Source: Azadirachta indica (Eukaryota > Streptophyta > Magnoliopsida > Sapindales > Meliaceae). From it: a stretch of DNA of 64,000 nt. Below, one piece after another: positions 1-12,739 of the stretch. The stretch spans positions 3,910,741 through 3,974,740 of the forward strand of contig CM040441.1 of NCBI GenBank assembly GCA_022749755.1, given 5' to 3'. Position 1 is the stretch's first letter; every line of letters starts with the position of its first letter. The notes below the pieces were generated by a model. That model saw only the letters and a list, made by a program, of their open reading frames with translations, did no database searches and was not told where the DNA came from. The position numbers and the translations under genes are program-made.

Positions 1-640
1 TTAGGAGGCTGATTCTGGTTATCCGAATCTGAATTAGAGATAAAATGGTTTAAGTTAGTAAAATCTAATCTCATGAAGCATTTGAGATCATGATGACAGA
101 AGAAATAACGTGTTTTGAGATTGTCATACTTCACTGTGGCATGGATGCTTCTGACAGTAAAGAAAAGAATCTTGAGAAACGTTTCCAAAGATCAATAGAA
201 AAAAAAACTGCAGCCCATGCCAGAATTAATTTTCAAAATGATCAGAAATGAGCGATACCATTGTAAGAAATGGAATGAGATGTCAAGAAGAGTTTTGCTT
301 GATCCCAACTTAAACTTGACGCCAGCATGGTGAATTTCCTTTGCAGAGGGTATGGCTTTAGCTTTGAATTCAGCGTTGGTAGGTGACTAGGTTGGCTGAA
401 GACAGAGTCTTACCAAATCAAGTAAATGTTCAGGTTCTGCAAAATGTGTTTCCAATAAATTCTTTTCTGTTGGGACAAATCTAAGAACATCTTCCCTGAA
501 CCAATGGGTAATTGTGAATATCAACGAATGTCCCTCGTTGTCTCTAAAAACACTGATAACAATGATACTCTTAACATACCGAACTTTGAAACCTTCCCCA
601 AGCAGTCATCCGGTCAGAATATATTGTTGAGCTATGAGAA
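1..640 (+). other. Unassigned coding-like, degenerate stretch
   Basis: This stretch is less AT-rich than the DNA after it and has short readable runs on the plus strand in several frames, interrupted by stops. One run near 75-250 contains a Cys-Gly-Met-Asp-Ala-Ser core followed by a Lys/Glu-rich segment, but no frame stays open. I do not recognise a family. It could be the 3' part of a pseudogene or retroelement that starts to the left of the window. It ends where sequence similar to the 3' flank of the PME gene begins (about 640). Confidence 0.3.
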
Positions 641-914
641 ATCTATTTGTCATTGCTTTCCTTAATCATATAAATTTCACTACTTTGTGTTTGTCTTGAT
701 CTATTTAAGAAAATTTGCACAAGCAGTAAATTTATATGGCCTTAATTAGTGAGCTTTCATTAGTGGTTCTAAAGCTTAGTTGATGGAAATTAAAATTAAG
801 TAGAATCGAACAATTATATAGAAAATATCACTAAGATAAATATTATAACATCTCGTACAAGAAAACTGAAAATTAACTATATCCTTACATTTTGTGTATT
901 ATATAAAGAACTAA

Positions 915-1830
915 CCTATAAGATTAGGCACAAATGGAACCCTAATTGTGGAAGCTACTCACTATTATATATAAAGTTTTGTACTGTAAAATTTTTGTCT
1001 TCACTAAGATTATGTAAGGTATGATAGCTAGGTGACTTGACTCTACCCTTAAAGATGCCCCTAGTTCTAGGCTAGTATATTCAGTATAGCATAAGGTTGT
1101 TAATGCAAAAGTGTCATTCCATTTAGATAAACCCTCAAAATCAAAGAGATCACCTAAGTAACAGTACTCCATGATAATCATCCCAAAGTATTCTTTCTTC
1201 TGATTTCCTTCTATATGTAGTAATCACATTTTCTTGGCCCTCACTTAGTGATTTTCTTACATAAACAAAAGTATTTTGAAAGCACAACAGTTGAATCATC
1301 TAAATGAAATCGACAACAGTGCCAAAAATATTGCACTCATAAAATAATTTATGCTCACCATAAGCTATGTGATTTTTTGCAATTGTAAGGGCAATAGCTT
1401 GTCCTCCTTTTGGAACCATTGAATTCACAATGCTTAGGTCTTTGGTTAAAAACCATGGATGATTATGTCTAAGGACAAAAATTAATATTAATAACAATTA
1501 ATAATAAGAAATTGACTTTACAAAAATCATCAAGTGACTGTCACTCAACTTCCTATAAGTTAGGAACCTCACCCATTGTGGCGATATCTTGGGTATATAT
1601 AAAAGCCTCCTTCATAATTCTCATTATACATTATTATTGTCTTGTTAATATCATCACCAAATATTATAATGTGTTACTTTCTTACCAACACATTCTCACA
1701 ATATGTGTTTGTCTTCATATATAAAATAAAGGAGTATCAGATTTTTTAAAGGCAACTTTTACAGTGGGTACAATAAAAACATAATTGTCCAAACTATCAA
1801 GAGAGATGGTAATATTTGATTATATACAAT
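915..1830 (-). pseudogene. Pectin methylesterase pseudogene 1
   Basis: This is a decayed relative of the intact PME gene at 47137-48269, in the same orientation, and the resemblance continues into the 3' flank (about 640-915). Recognisable pieces in gene order are: the end of exon 1 (about 1540-1825), with the same intron position; the segment equivalent to the Asn-Ser-x-x-Pro-Lys-Gly-Gly-Gln-Ala motif (about 1380-1440); the Tyr-Glu-Cys-Asn-Ile-Phe-Gly-Thr segment (about 1310-1345); and the Trp-Asn-Asp...Phe-Ala-Leu-Thr-Thr-Leu segment (about 1080-1130). Two internal deletions remove essential parts. One takes out the Tyr-Gln-Asp-Thr-Leu catalytic loop near 1365. The other, near 1190, removes the Leu-Gly-Arg-Pro-Trp motif. 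The signal-peptide part of exon 1 is absent and frameshifts are present. It cannot encode an active enzyme. Confidence 0.8.
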
Positions 1831-1959
1831 TACTTTTTTATTTTACGGCTTAGTTTTTTGTTTGAGTCTTGGGTTGATTCATCTACAATGAGAATTGAAC
1901 CTACTTCTCTAATTTTTAAATAATAACCGAAAAATCAAACCGATTCGAATCGAGCCAGA

Positions 1960-3600
1960 TCAATCTAGTTTGATTCAACCAGTGGATCAGGGTAGCTAGG
2001 TTTTTGTGTACTCCTAATCTTGACAAATTTAATTACCACTAGAATATCGAAGTTAGATGTAAAAATGAAGAAATAAAATTGAATCCATCTTATTCATGCC
2101 AATTGTGATATGTAAATAGGGATCAAGAAAATCAAATATGTTAAAATCTACACGCTTTGATCGATTTGGCATGGGAATAGGACTTATCATGTCCAGTTAC
2201 AAGATTAATTAATTTGTAATTTTTCAAGCACATGTACAAGATAAAGAATAAAGAGATATAGTGTTTTTGATTATGTGACAGAAAATGAAAAGCACAAGAG
2301 AGAGGTAATCGAATTTTTCATTAATTCTTAACTCTCCAAGAAACCATCAGTAGATCAAAATGTTGAGTGGCATGAGAAAAATTTAGGTAGGTCGAGAATA
2401 ATAGGAAAATTAGATAAAAATATACCGTATGTTTTAAAATTTCTCTTTTATTATAGTCATCTCAACTATAATTCATTAATTATAAAGTTAATGTACGTGA
2501 GATAAAAATTTACTAAATAGGCATATTAATGATCTAATGCAACTATCCTATCTAAAATTTTATTTAATAGTATTTATCATACAGGCATACAAGATGAATT
2601 TCTATATTATATTAATTGTTTCACCAAATATGACAACTAATTTATTAATTGTTCTATTAATTTGGCAAGAATTTTATGACGTTACTGAAGATATTCAACA
2701 AAATATTCCCATGATTCACTAACAGACTCACATGATAAGAAATTAGAATTATAATATGGTATAATAAGGTATATATATTATGAAAACTCTATCCTACAAC
2801 AATTATGTAATTTTGAATTGTTATATTTTTATTCATGTATTAGAGAAAATGATAGTTAACTAACACGGAAAAGAACTTTTAATTTCCAATAATTAAAATA
2901 AAATATTGTGGGTTTATAATTTCATATGAGAACGAGTGATAACATTCAATTAACAAAATATTAATTTGTAATTCTATGAAAACTTACATATTTTGCTCAT
3001 CATAGGTAATTTGCTTCAACTCCATACTTATTTTGTACGTCCAATTAATGACTCAACATATAATATATGCTTGACATTCCGAAAATTATGTTATTTTAAT
3101 GCAACTTCTCGAATTAATAATATGAAAACCAAAATCTTCAGTCTAAATAAATGTAACAAAATGTACCATATATGATGGATTCCTCTATTAATTGTTCGTG
3201 AACAAATTAAGATAGCAAATAATTTACTCTTGCGTTGATGTTTGACCAATGCAAAAAATAGCCGGCTTTTATACATACCAAGAAACTTATATTGCTACGT
3301 TCGTTTGTATTTATATTTAAAATTTAAATTTATAAGTTTAATATTACTTGAAAAGAAGTAAAAAGGTTACACCAAATTTCAAAGTTAGGTAGCGTTTTTC
3401 TTTTTATTAAATTCATAATTAATTTAAATTCTTAATACGTCTTAATATCTAAATTTGAATAGTATATTTGTTATTTTTCTTAAATCTGAATATAAATATT
3501 AAGGAAAAGATATATAATAAAGTTATTTAAATTTTTTATTTTTGTCAAAACTAAAAAATTTAATCTTTTAGTTGTTATAAAATTGTCATTAAAAAAATAA
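1960..3600. repeat. PME upstream repeat, copy U1
   Basis: This AT-rich DNA lies upstream of PME pseudogene 1 and matches by eye at least five other stretches: 8880-10150, 48900-49960, 50990-51980, 52300-53480 and, in part, 54080-54240. Shared landmarks in order are a run of the type AAGATAAAGAATAAAGAGAT (about 2238), a CATTAATTCTTAACTCTCCA segment (about 2318), a GCATTAATTTGGCAAGAATT-like segment (here about 2655) and a promoter-proximal piece ending in a CCAAGAAACTTATATTGC-like segment (about 3278). No open frame is supported. The repeat probably spread by duplication together with PME genes. Confidence 0.7.
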
Positions 3601-3792
3601 CATACTTAATTAAAATAAATAAATTCAGTCAAATTAAGTATTAAGAAACATAAATAAATTAACGCCTCTTAGTATCTATATTGGAGAGTTTATTGTAGTG
3701 TGTTGTTAATGCAGCTTCTTTTATTTTTCTTTTCTTTTAGCCATTAGGCTATTTTTGTACCTCTTCTTTTTTTTTTCTCTAAATAATATTTC

Positions 3793-4615
3793 TTCTCTAA
3801 AAATTGACTCTCAGGGACTTCGAGTATTAACGTGCAGGTTGGCAAGGTTTTACCTTTTTCACAAAGAAAAACATATTTTATTTATTTTATTTTCAAATAA
3901 ATCCCCACCTTTAATAATTATTAATTACCAAGAGTTACTCTTAGAGAATTAAATTTTAACCATTATAACGTAGAGTTGTATATTAAGATGTACTGTACAA
4001 CTTTATAACTCTTTAGTTATATCCTTGATATCATGAAATTAATAGAAGAATAAAAAAAATAAAAAGACAAAATTACTCTTAAAATATAAAAAATTCTTTT
4101 ATTTTAAAAAATGTTGCCTTCTTTCTCTTTCTCAGATCCATTATTATCTTTACACAAAATGAACAATGTAGTGCTATGCGAGGTTAAGTGACAATCATAT
4201 ACGACTCTCATATTTTTACATATATTTTTTAAGTAAAAGTTAACTGATAAAAAAATTAAAATAAATATTTTACTAATAAATGAAATTAAAGAGCCTACAC
4301 TGCTTTATTAGTAAATAAAATGGGATAGACAAATAATTAAAACTCATTTATCAAAGAACATGTTGTATAACAACACTTCTAAAAATTGACTCTTAGGTAC
4401 TTTGAGTATTAACGTCCAGGTTGGCAAGGTTTTACCTTTTTCACAAACAAAAACATATTTTATCTACTTTATTTTCAAATAAATCCCCACCTCTAATAAT
4501 TATTAATTACTAAGAGTTACTCTTAGCAAATTAAATTTGAACCATTATAAGAGTTGTATATAAAGCTGTACTGTGCAACTGTGCAACTCTTTAGTTATAC
4601 GCTTGATATCATGAA
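3793..4615. repeat. Direct duplication of about 245 bases
   Basis: Two similar direct copies lie at about 3793-4037 and 4376-4614, separated by about 340 bases of AT-rich DNA. Both start with CTAAAAATTGACTCT, share GTTGGCAAGGTTTTACCTTT and end in TTGATATCATGAA. The copies lack TG...CA ends and no primer-binding site is visible between them, so this is listed as a local duplication and not as a small LTR element. Confidence 0.65.
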
Positions 4616-6825
4616 CACTTTCCACTAGATTACGTGTGGGAGTTCATATTTTTATATGAAGATCATCTTTACAAATTAATGTGATATGGTTACATCGTTA
4701 TTATACGTTTTAATCTTTTCATTAGAATTAAAAAAAATAACGAGAGTAAAGAAATGAAAATTATGTATGAATACATGATAATAATATAATATTGCATACA
4801 TATGATTAGCGTTTGTATTTCTAATAATATTATTTTTTATAAAATTGTAATTCTTCCTTCTTATATATATAAATATTTTATATTAAAAATACACTAACAA
4901 TTTATTTTAATAGTCTTAATTAGGTTCAATTTATGATATAGTTATGAAAATAATAAATTACTCATTAAGACAACGATTATCCTTTTTTTTTTTTAACAAC
5001 CAATTTTCCTACCCTAGAAAAGACGCATTGAGGCAACTTAGATATAAAGAGAAAATGTATAATCTTCTCATTTACTTTAATTCCACATTTTTATTATCAG
5101 AATAATTAATATTCAAAATTTTAGAATTAAGGACGAAATTAATTTATTATGAAATCTTTGGTAAGTCGTCCATACAAACATAAACAACGGTAGCTAGCAT
5201 GGATTACATTTAAATATTATATATTAAAATATATTTTTTTACTTATTATATCTTTATAAATAATTAAAATAAATGTTATGGACTAAGAAATAAATAAATT
5301 TTATAAGGATAATTTAGTTCACTACAACTAAAAAATTTATTTAAATTTCAAACTTCAGTATTAAATTAAAAGTTTAACTTATTTTATTTAAACATAATTA
5401 CTAAATTTTTAATATTAAACTAAAAATTAAATACCTTTAAAATATTTGAATGGTTGAAATTGAATTATATTCAAAATTTATATTAAAAACAAACAGGCAA
5501 TTACTTTTTTTTTATTTACTTGAATAAAATTAAAACAATTTCTTATAACACCCAGTTAACTTAAAATTACTATAATTCTGATGCTTTTTTAGAAATTCCA
5601 ATTATCTCAAATTTTCTTTTTTCTCTTTTTTTTAATACCATAGATGTTATTCGAGCATCATGCAACAGTATTTTCGTTGTTGAGAAACTACATTAATTCT
5701 TTAATTTAAATTATGTATGAGTAATTATAAGTATTAAATTTAAATTATTTTAAATTAAAATTATTTCACATATATATAATATAAAAATTTTTAAAATAAA
5801 GAGTGTATTGATAAAAAATTTCAAGAAACACCAAAACTTATTGAAAGTATTAAATTCATCACCTTAATTATATACTTAAAGTATTTAACAAAAATTATCT
5901 CCTATGATTATCAATTTTTAATTTGTTACTAAAAAATATATTATCAATTTTTAACCTTTATCAAATATCATAACACAAATTATATTTTTACATGTTCTTA
6001 ATAATAATTAAATTAATTATTTATATATGGAATCACTATTTTACATATTATCAAAAAAATAATATAATAAAAATAAATATTTTATTTTTTAAAATTAATT
6101 GTTAATTAAATATAAAATAAATGAGAACTATCATCAATTTGATTAAAATAATTTATATAAAATATTTCAACTAATAAAAATTTTTTAGAATAAAATATCA
6201 AAATTTGATTGATACATTTACTATAACATTTTCATTAACCTATATAAACAAAAAAAAAAAACTGTGACAGTAAATTATTTAATTGAATTGATAAAGTTAG
6301 AAAAATGTGTTAAATCAATCTTAGAGGTTTTTTTTTTTAATTTTTTGATAATTTTGTATAAAAATATCTTGTTTGGTAAATAAAAATTAAAATCTGAAGA
6401 GAAAAATCTTTTTAAAATTTATTTGTTTTGTTAAGTTTATAATATTATATTAAAAAAAATTAATTCATTAACAAATTGATTATTTTGTTTGACATCAATT
6501 AATTATTTTATTTTATCAAAATTTATTGTTCTAAATTTAATTATTAAAAATTATTTAATTTTATTAGTTTTGATTATTTTATTAAATTTTTTAGTAAGAA
6601 AATAAATTTAAAAAAATTTAAAATTGATTAAATTAAAAATTTGTAAATAATTATGAATTATGATTATATGATTATATGAAGGACTTCATTGATGAAATTA
6701 AAAACTTATAAACCTTTTTAAAGGACTTTTTTGACTAAAATGAGATTTTTAGAACTTTTATAATTATTTATTAAATTAATTGTATATGTTATAATTAACC
6801 TTATTCAATCAGAAGTTTGAAGCGG
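4616..6825. other. AT-rich spacer with one dispersed repeat
   Basis: There is no gene here that I can support. The segment at about 5500-5720 is similar to 26880-27110: both contain an ATTTCTTATAMCACCC-like start and a GTTGAGAAACTACATTAAT-like end. The rest is homopolymer- and AT-rich DNA. Confidence 0.5.
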
Positions 6826-6971
6826 GGAAATAGGGTCGAGCTGGGGATTAAGATCCATCCCTATCCCCGACGCGAACCCCAATTTTTTCCCAAAATCCCT
6901 CCCTAATCCCCGATCCAAACAGGTCGAGTCCCTGCAGGCCCCCAGCCTTATAGGGATTTTTGCCATCCCTA
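6826..6971. mobile_element. GC-rich transposon relic with hAT-like end
   Basis: This is an abrupt GC-rich island, rich in runs of G and of C, inside very AT-rich DNA. It ends in GCCATCCCTA, the complement of the TAGGGATGGC end seen on the hAT-like element at 41696. The composition of alternating GGGGA and CCCC words is also like that element. No matching left end or target duplication was found, so it is probably a truncated copy. Confidence 0.45.
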
Positions 6972-7653
6972 GTTAGAAAGGAGGTTTTTGTGAATTAAAC
7001 AATACTTGCTACCTAGGTATTATTTTTGTAAACCTCAGGTAGGTATGTGAAAATATCCTATATACTATTCTTCCACAAGAGTGGAGTTACTCGCAAGTTA
7101 GTGCATGATTGATAATGAACTCATTGATTTTCAGCCACATTGTTAATTACATCTTATCATTTGGGTTTCTTGTATTTTATATATAATTTAATATTCAATA
7201 TGAAATGCATACATATCATGTTAGTTTTTGTTTTTTCATAAAAATTGATGAAAATTTTCTTAAATATTACATCTTATCGTCAAGAGTTACATTTATTATG
7301 GTTTACAACTATAGTTATATGTTCACCTGTAACCTTACATCAACTAATAGATTTTAAGATTATTGTCTATCATGTTGGAGTATTGTGACTTTTATGTCAT
7401 AGGTATAGCTTATTTATTTTTCGAATGAAGTTTTTTAATATAATTTATTGTAATAATTTTATCAATAAAATTTATTTCTTTACTAAATTTATTTATTATT
7501 TTCTATATCAAATACAAATTATCCCTTAATTTTCTAGTTAGTATAAATATATTTATACATGTATATATTATTATTAATAAATTTTATAACTTTATACATC
7601 TATATAATAATGTAATAACATTTTCTTCTGGATAATTCTCATCACCCTTCTTT

Positions 7654-7791
7654 AATTATGTGGGTCCCTGAATATGAGTGATTACTATGTTTGAAGTCAG
7701 TCAACTATTGTCGCCACTCAAGCATAATTATGTGGGCCCTTGAATATGAGTGATTAATATGTTTAAAGTTAGTCAACTATTGTCGCCACTC
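7654..7791. repeat. Tandem duplication, 72-base period
   Basis: Two head-to-tail copies start at 7654 and 7726. Each begins with AATTATGTGGGYCC and contains AGTCAACTATTGTCGCCACT. A further fragment, GTCAGTCAACTATTGTCAT, recurs near 8026. No coding potential was seen. The DNA just after it (about 7791-7850) looks weakly tRNA-like but does not make a complete tRNA. Confidence 0.7.
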
Positions 7792-8879
7792 GGCAATTGC
7801 CCAAGCGGCTAGAAGACGCTGGTCTTGGACTCCTGCTGGCTTCACTTATTAGGAACAATTTTCCACACTATGTGGGTAGTATTTTCTCCCTCTTTCGCAC
7901 GTTTAGACATCATCCAGTATAGATATAGACATTCAGACAATGTCGTACTAGAATTCTATTAAAATAGAATAGATTTCTAATAGAATATTAATAAATTGTA
8001 TATGTAATATTTTAAAAAAAAAAAGTCAGTCAACTATTGTCATCAAGCAATAATCAATGAATGGTCCATTCTCATCTCTTTTCTATTGTATTTTTCTTTG
8101 ACAGCAAAAGTACAGCAATGATCGAACGTCCAAATTGGTACATGGGGTCTGCAAATACGCAAGTGGGTACGTGTAATATTATATTCTTCCACAAAACTAT
8201 TGGAGTTATTTATGCACAAGTTAATCGGTATGTCAATTACGTTAATACTTTGAAATGTGATTGATATTGGAAGAATGACTTGTTAATTTTGAATATTATA
8301 CACCCTTGTTTACACGGCAATTGAGAATTGCAATTTTTGGTTGATTTCATGTGATTGACTTGACCTCGACTTATTGTGGAAAAGTTTTTCAATGAATGTT
8401 TGAAGTTATTTCACACCGTAAATGTTAATTAGAGTATATAATTACGCAATAAAGCATTGACTAATTACATATTAAAAATTCTAATGGTTTTATTATCTTT
8501 GAAATGGTATTCATTTCAGAATAAATAGTAGTTATAGTTTATTTTTATTTATTCAATTAGTGAGATTTTCTAAAATAATAAATGAGGTTTTAAATGCTAT
8601 TAAGAATTGCAAAGCGAATAACATTTTTTTTACTAGAGGTTTTGGATGAGAGTGTAAAATTTCACCCATAAAAAACAAAATTTTTGTATGTTACTGTTAC
8701 TTGAGTTCAGAATGTATTAGGAGTGTCAAGCGTATCCCAAATTATTTGACCTATGTCCAAAAACTAATATCATAAATATGCGAATTTGAGCTTATACATT
8801 ATAAGAGCTGGAGGTAAATCAAGTAGATTTTCTTCAATTGAAAAGTGAGAAAGTTTAAGAAAGTTTAAAATTTAGGACT

Positions 8880-10150
8880 TATAACAACATCCAATTACAA
8901 GATTAATTAATTTGTATTTTTTTAGCACGTGTAAAAGATAAAGAATAAAGAGATATAGTATTTCTTTTATTATGACAAGAAAGGAAAAGTATAAGAGAGA
9001 AGTAAGCAAATTTTCCATTAATTCTTAACTGTCCAACAAACCATCAGTATATCAAAATGATGAGTAATATGAGGAAAATCTAGGTAGTACGAGAATAATA
9101 AGAAAATTCAATAATTTATACTATATGTTTTAAATTTTCTCCTTTTTTTATAATTATGTCAACTATAATTGATTAATTTTAAAATTAACGTATGTTAAAC
9201 AATAATTTATTGAATAGGCATATATATGATATGGTACAACTATCCTATCTAAAATTTTGTTCAATAGTATTTATCATATAAGTGTACTCGATGAATTCTT
9301 GTATAATATTAATTGTTTCACCAAATATAACAAGTAATTTATTAGTTGTTGCATTAATTTGATAAGAATTTTATGAAGTTATTGAAGATATTCAACATGA
9401 AGTTCTCCGATTCACCTAAAGGTTTGCATGATAAGAAACTAGAATTATAATATGGTATAATCATTCAAATATTTTATGAAAACTATATTCCAAAATTTTA
9501 TGGCTTTGAATTATTATCTTTTAGTTCTAAATTATTCTCTTTAAATAAATTTATTGTAAACTATATATATATATATTAATCGTTAATAACATTACAAATT
9601 TTCTTCAATTTTATAAACTTTTTCATAATTTATGTATTAGAGAAAATGATAGGTAAGCAACAGTGAGGACTTTTTTTAACATCCAATCTTCAGAATTTCA
9701 ATGTTGATAGAATCTATATTTGTAATTCTGAACAAACTTACGTACCTGATTAATTATCATAGTTAATTTGCGTTATTTCCATGTTATACGTCCAATTAAT
9801 GGCAGTATATGTTATATTAATGCAACTTCTCCAATTAATTGCTCAGTCTAAATAAAAATGTTTAGTTTGCATTGATATACAACTAATGGAAAAAAAAAAA
9901 TAGCCAGCTTTTTTATGTGCCAAGAAACTCTTATTGCCACTTTTAAATTTATAAGTTTAATATTACTTAAAAAAGAAATATAAAGGTTACACTAAAATAT
10001 TAAGTTAAGTCAAGCTTTTTTTTTTTTAACTTAATTCCTAATTAGTCTAAATTCTAAATATATCTTAATGTCCAATTTTGAATCGGAGATTCTTTTATGT
10101 TTGTCCAAAAGTAAAAAAATTTGACGTTTTACTTATTTTAAAATTGTCAT
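8880..10150. repeat. PME upstream repeat, copy U2
   Basis: This is the second copy of the PME upstream repeat and follows the same landmark order as U1 (landmarks near 8935, 9017, 9345 and 9756). As in U1, it runs on into a CCAAGAAACTCTTATTGCCA end near 9922 and an AAGGTTACACTAAA segment near 9984. No PME coding sequence is recognisable next to it, so the gene that once accompanied it has been lost or never moved with it. Confidence 0.65.
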
Positions 10151-10212
10151 TAAAAAAAATTTGTGTAGTGGACACTGGAAATCTAAAAGGCTGCAACAAT
10201 AAGTTAATAATA

Positions 10213-11104
10213 GGAAAATTAATAGATACCCCTTAAATTATGGAAAAATAGATAAATATTTTATAATGTTTGGAGAAAAATAAATATCTTTAAAGTTTGA
10301 ACAAATAGAGAAATCCTTAACTCTTATTTTGATCAGTTAACTTATTATGTTATTATCATTCATAAACTTAAGTTTTTATAAAATAAGAAAATAAGATATA
10401 CTTATTTCATGTATGTATGTATGTATGTTACAAATAAAAATAGTGAAAATTCTTTTTTTTTTATATTTTTAATTAAAATTACATTATATTATTTAACAAT
10501 AATATAAAATATATTTAATTACTAATTTTATCAATAAACCACATCAAATTCTCTTCTTTTTTAATATTTTCATAATTTTTTTGAGAAAATATAATAAATT
10601 TAATATATAATTTTTTCAAATAAATATATTTTTATATATAAAAATAAAATATTAAAAAATATTTTAAATTTTTTATAATTAAATATCAAAACTCTCCTAA
10701 AAAGAGTTAAAAATATTTTAGCATATTTTTGTAATTTAACTCATTATTATTTTTTTAATAATAATATATTTTTTCTAATTTTTTTATTGAAATAATAAAT
10801 TAAAAATATTTAATTCTTAGTATATTGTAAAAAATATTAAAATAAAGATTAAAATATTATAATTAAAACCAGTATATTGTGAAAGATATTGAAATAGAGA
10901 ATAAATTGTTATAAGTAAAAAATTTTATTTTACTTTATTGTTTTGCAAACATTTAGAAATATAAATGATAATTACCTAATGATCAAAAATAAAAGTTAAG
11001 GATATCAATTTATTTATCTAAAATTCTAAGAGTATATATTTTCCCTCAAATATTTAGGATATCCATTTATTTTTTCATATTTTAGGGATATCTCTCAGTT
11101 TTCC
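10213..11104. mobile_element. Mutator-like non-autonomous element with 9-bp TSD
   Basis: The element is 892 bases long and is flanked by a perfect 9-base direct repeat, TTAATAATA (10204-10212 and 11105-11113). The ends are long imperfect terminal inverted repeats of roughly 130-150 bases. The left end starts GGAAAATTAATAGATA and the reverse complement of the right end starts GGAAAACTGAGAGATA. Similarity continues through a TCCTTAACTCTTATTTTGATCA-type segment (read as TCCTTAACTTTTATTTTTGA on the other side). A 9-base target duplication with long TIRs is the mark of the Mutator superfamily. The interior is AT-rich and non-coding, so it would need a transposase in trans. Confidence 0.8.
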
Positions 11105-11113
11105 TTAATAATA

Positions 11114-12735
11114 TTATATATTCTACTCATGAACGGAAAGCCATGTAGTTTGCTAGCTACTCTTGAACAGAAAATTAATTTGTCAACTTTAATTTAGTGT
11201 GTACATTTAATTTTTATAATTTAAAAATCTTTTTTGTGGAAACTGACAAAAATTTTCCTCTCTTCTCTCTCTCCTCCAGAGTTTTCTTTGCCTTCTTTCT
11301 TCGCTCAACTACCAACCTTCGTCTATTTCTCCTCATGGAAGGAGATTTTCTCCATCTCCATGTATACTTTTACTTCTTTTTTTTTTTTCCTTTTCTACTA
11401 ATAAAAGTAAAATTTTATTTAACTTTAAATTTATAGGGATAAATTTTTATCTTATAAATTATATTCATTTAATAATAAGTTATTTTTACGTAGACCTTGA
11501 TTTATGGTGATTTTATAAATTTTTATTTATTTATTAAGTTGTAGTAGTTTTTTCCCTTAAATTTACAATTGTACGATATATATATATATATATATATATA
11601 CAAATAGATTTAGTTATACATTTCAAATTTGGAAGATTTTCTATTACAATAAATATAATACAAGAAATTTATTACAACACTTAACAGAGAAATCAACTAC
11701 AAGAAAGGGAGTATAAAAAAGGAGTTGCGAAGAATTTCTCAAAGAAAGCTCTAACTTTAAATTTATATTATGTGATTTTAAGCTTATTATTTTGCTGAAA
11801 TTATCAAAAAAATATCGAATGTAAAGATGTTATTTACTTTTTGCTTACTCTATAAAAAATTTATGATCTGTTTAGTTATATATTGTAATTAATCTTGCAG
11901 TATATCTGTTGATACGAATGTAAATTTGTTTGATGTACCATTTCCTCTTATGAAATAAAGTTTATGTTCTCGGTTTAAAATAAGAAATCTTTTTGTGTAA
12001 TTTTTGCAGGATATTTTAAAATGTTTTTGTATTAATTTTATATTATGGACATGCATCACATTGTGGAAGTGGTTGAATTAAGATGGATGTGATGTGATGT
12101 CTCAGTGTTATTTAGGACAGTTCGAAATTAATTTTCATAAAAGAAAATTGACATTTCACCAACTAATTAAAACACTTACCTGCAAAATAGGACCATCACA
12201 AAAATTGGATTAATCATGTTCCGAACAAAACTTTTAGAAATCAAGTGCATATATCTTCAGTAAGTTTTTTCAAAAATGATTCTGTATTTTTAAAAATAGA
12301 AAAAAAAATATTTGGTTGAATATTTTGTAGAATCTGTCTTTAATACTAAAAGATATTGTTTTAAATTTTGAACTAGAAAAGAGAAAATAACAAAATCTTG
12401 TTTTTTATCATTTTCGAAAACAACTTTTTTAATCAATTACAATTTTATCATCAAAATAACTATCAATTAATTTTAAAAGTAAAAGTAAACAAATTCTTTT
12501 TATTTTTATTTTAAAAAATTATACATTTAATAAGTACTATCAAAAACAAAAATGAATACTGTCTACGTTTGAGTTTAAAGTATGTAAGAGTATGTAAGGA
12601 GTAAAAATTATATAGTTTAAACTTTATTCATCTCTTTATATTTTTAAAAAAAATAAATAAAAATGAGTAGAGACAGGAAAAGGGCTGGATTTATAGAGTA
12701 GTACATTTGTTTGGTACAAAAATAACACGTTATCA
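11114..12735. other. Spacer with (TA)n microsatellite
   Basis: There is no supported gene. A (TA)n run lies at about 11576-11600. The pyrimidine-rich stretch at 11250-11400 resembles a plant 5' leader followed by an ATG at 11335, but the frame is short and ends in a poly-Phe translation of T-runs, so I do not call it a gene. Confidence 0.5.
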
Positions 12736-12739
12736 TGGC

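Noticed and set aside
7791..7850. tRNA-like sequence (CCCAAGCGGCTAGAAGACGC)
   Set aside because: An A-box-like word and a weak anticodon-like stem are present, but the loop is too large, no T-arm or B box follows, and no acceptor stem closes.
11197..11436. Possible small gene with pyrimidine-rich leader
   Set aside because: The peptide is mainly Phe/Leu from T-rich DNA, with no domain, no splice structure and no conserved relative in the window.
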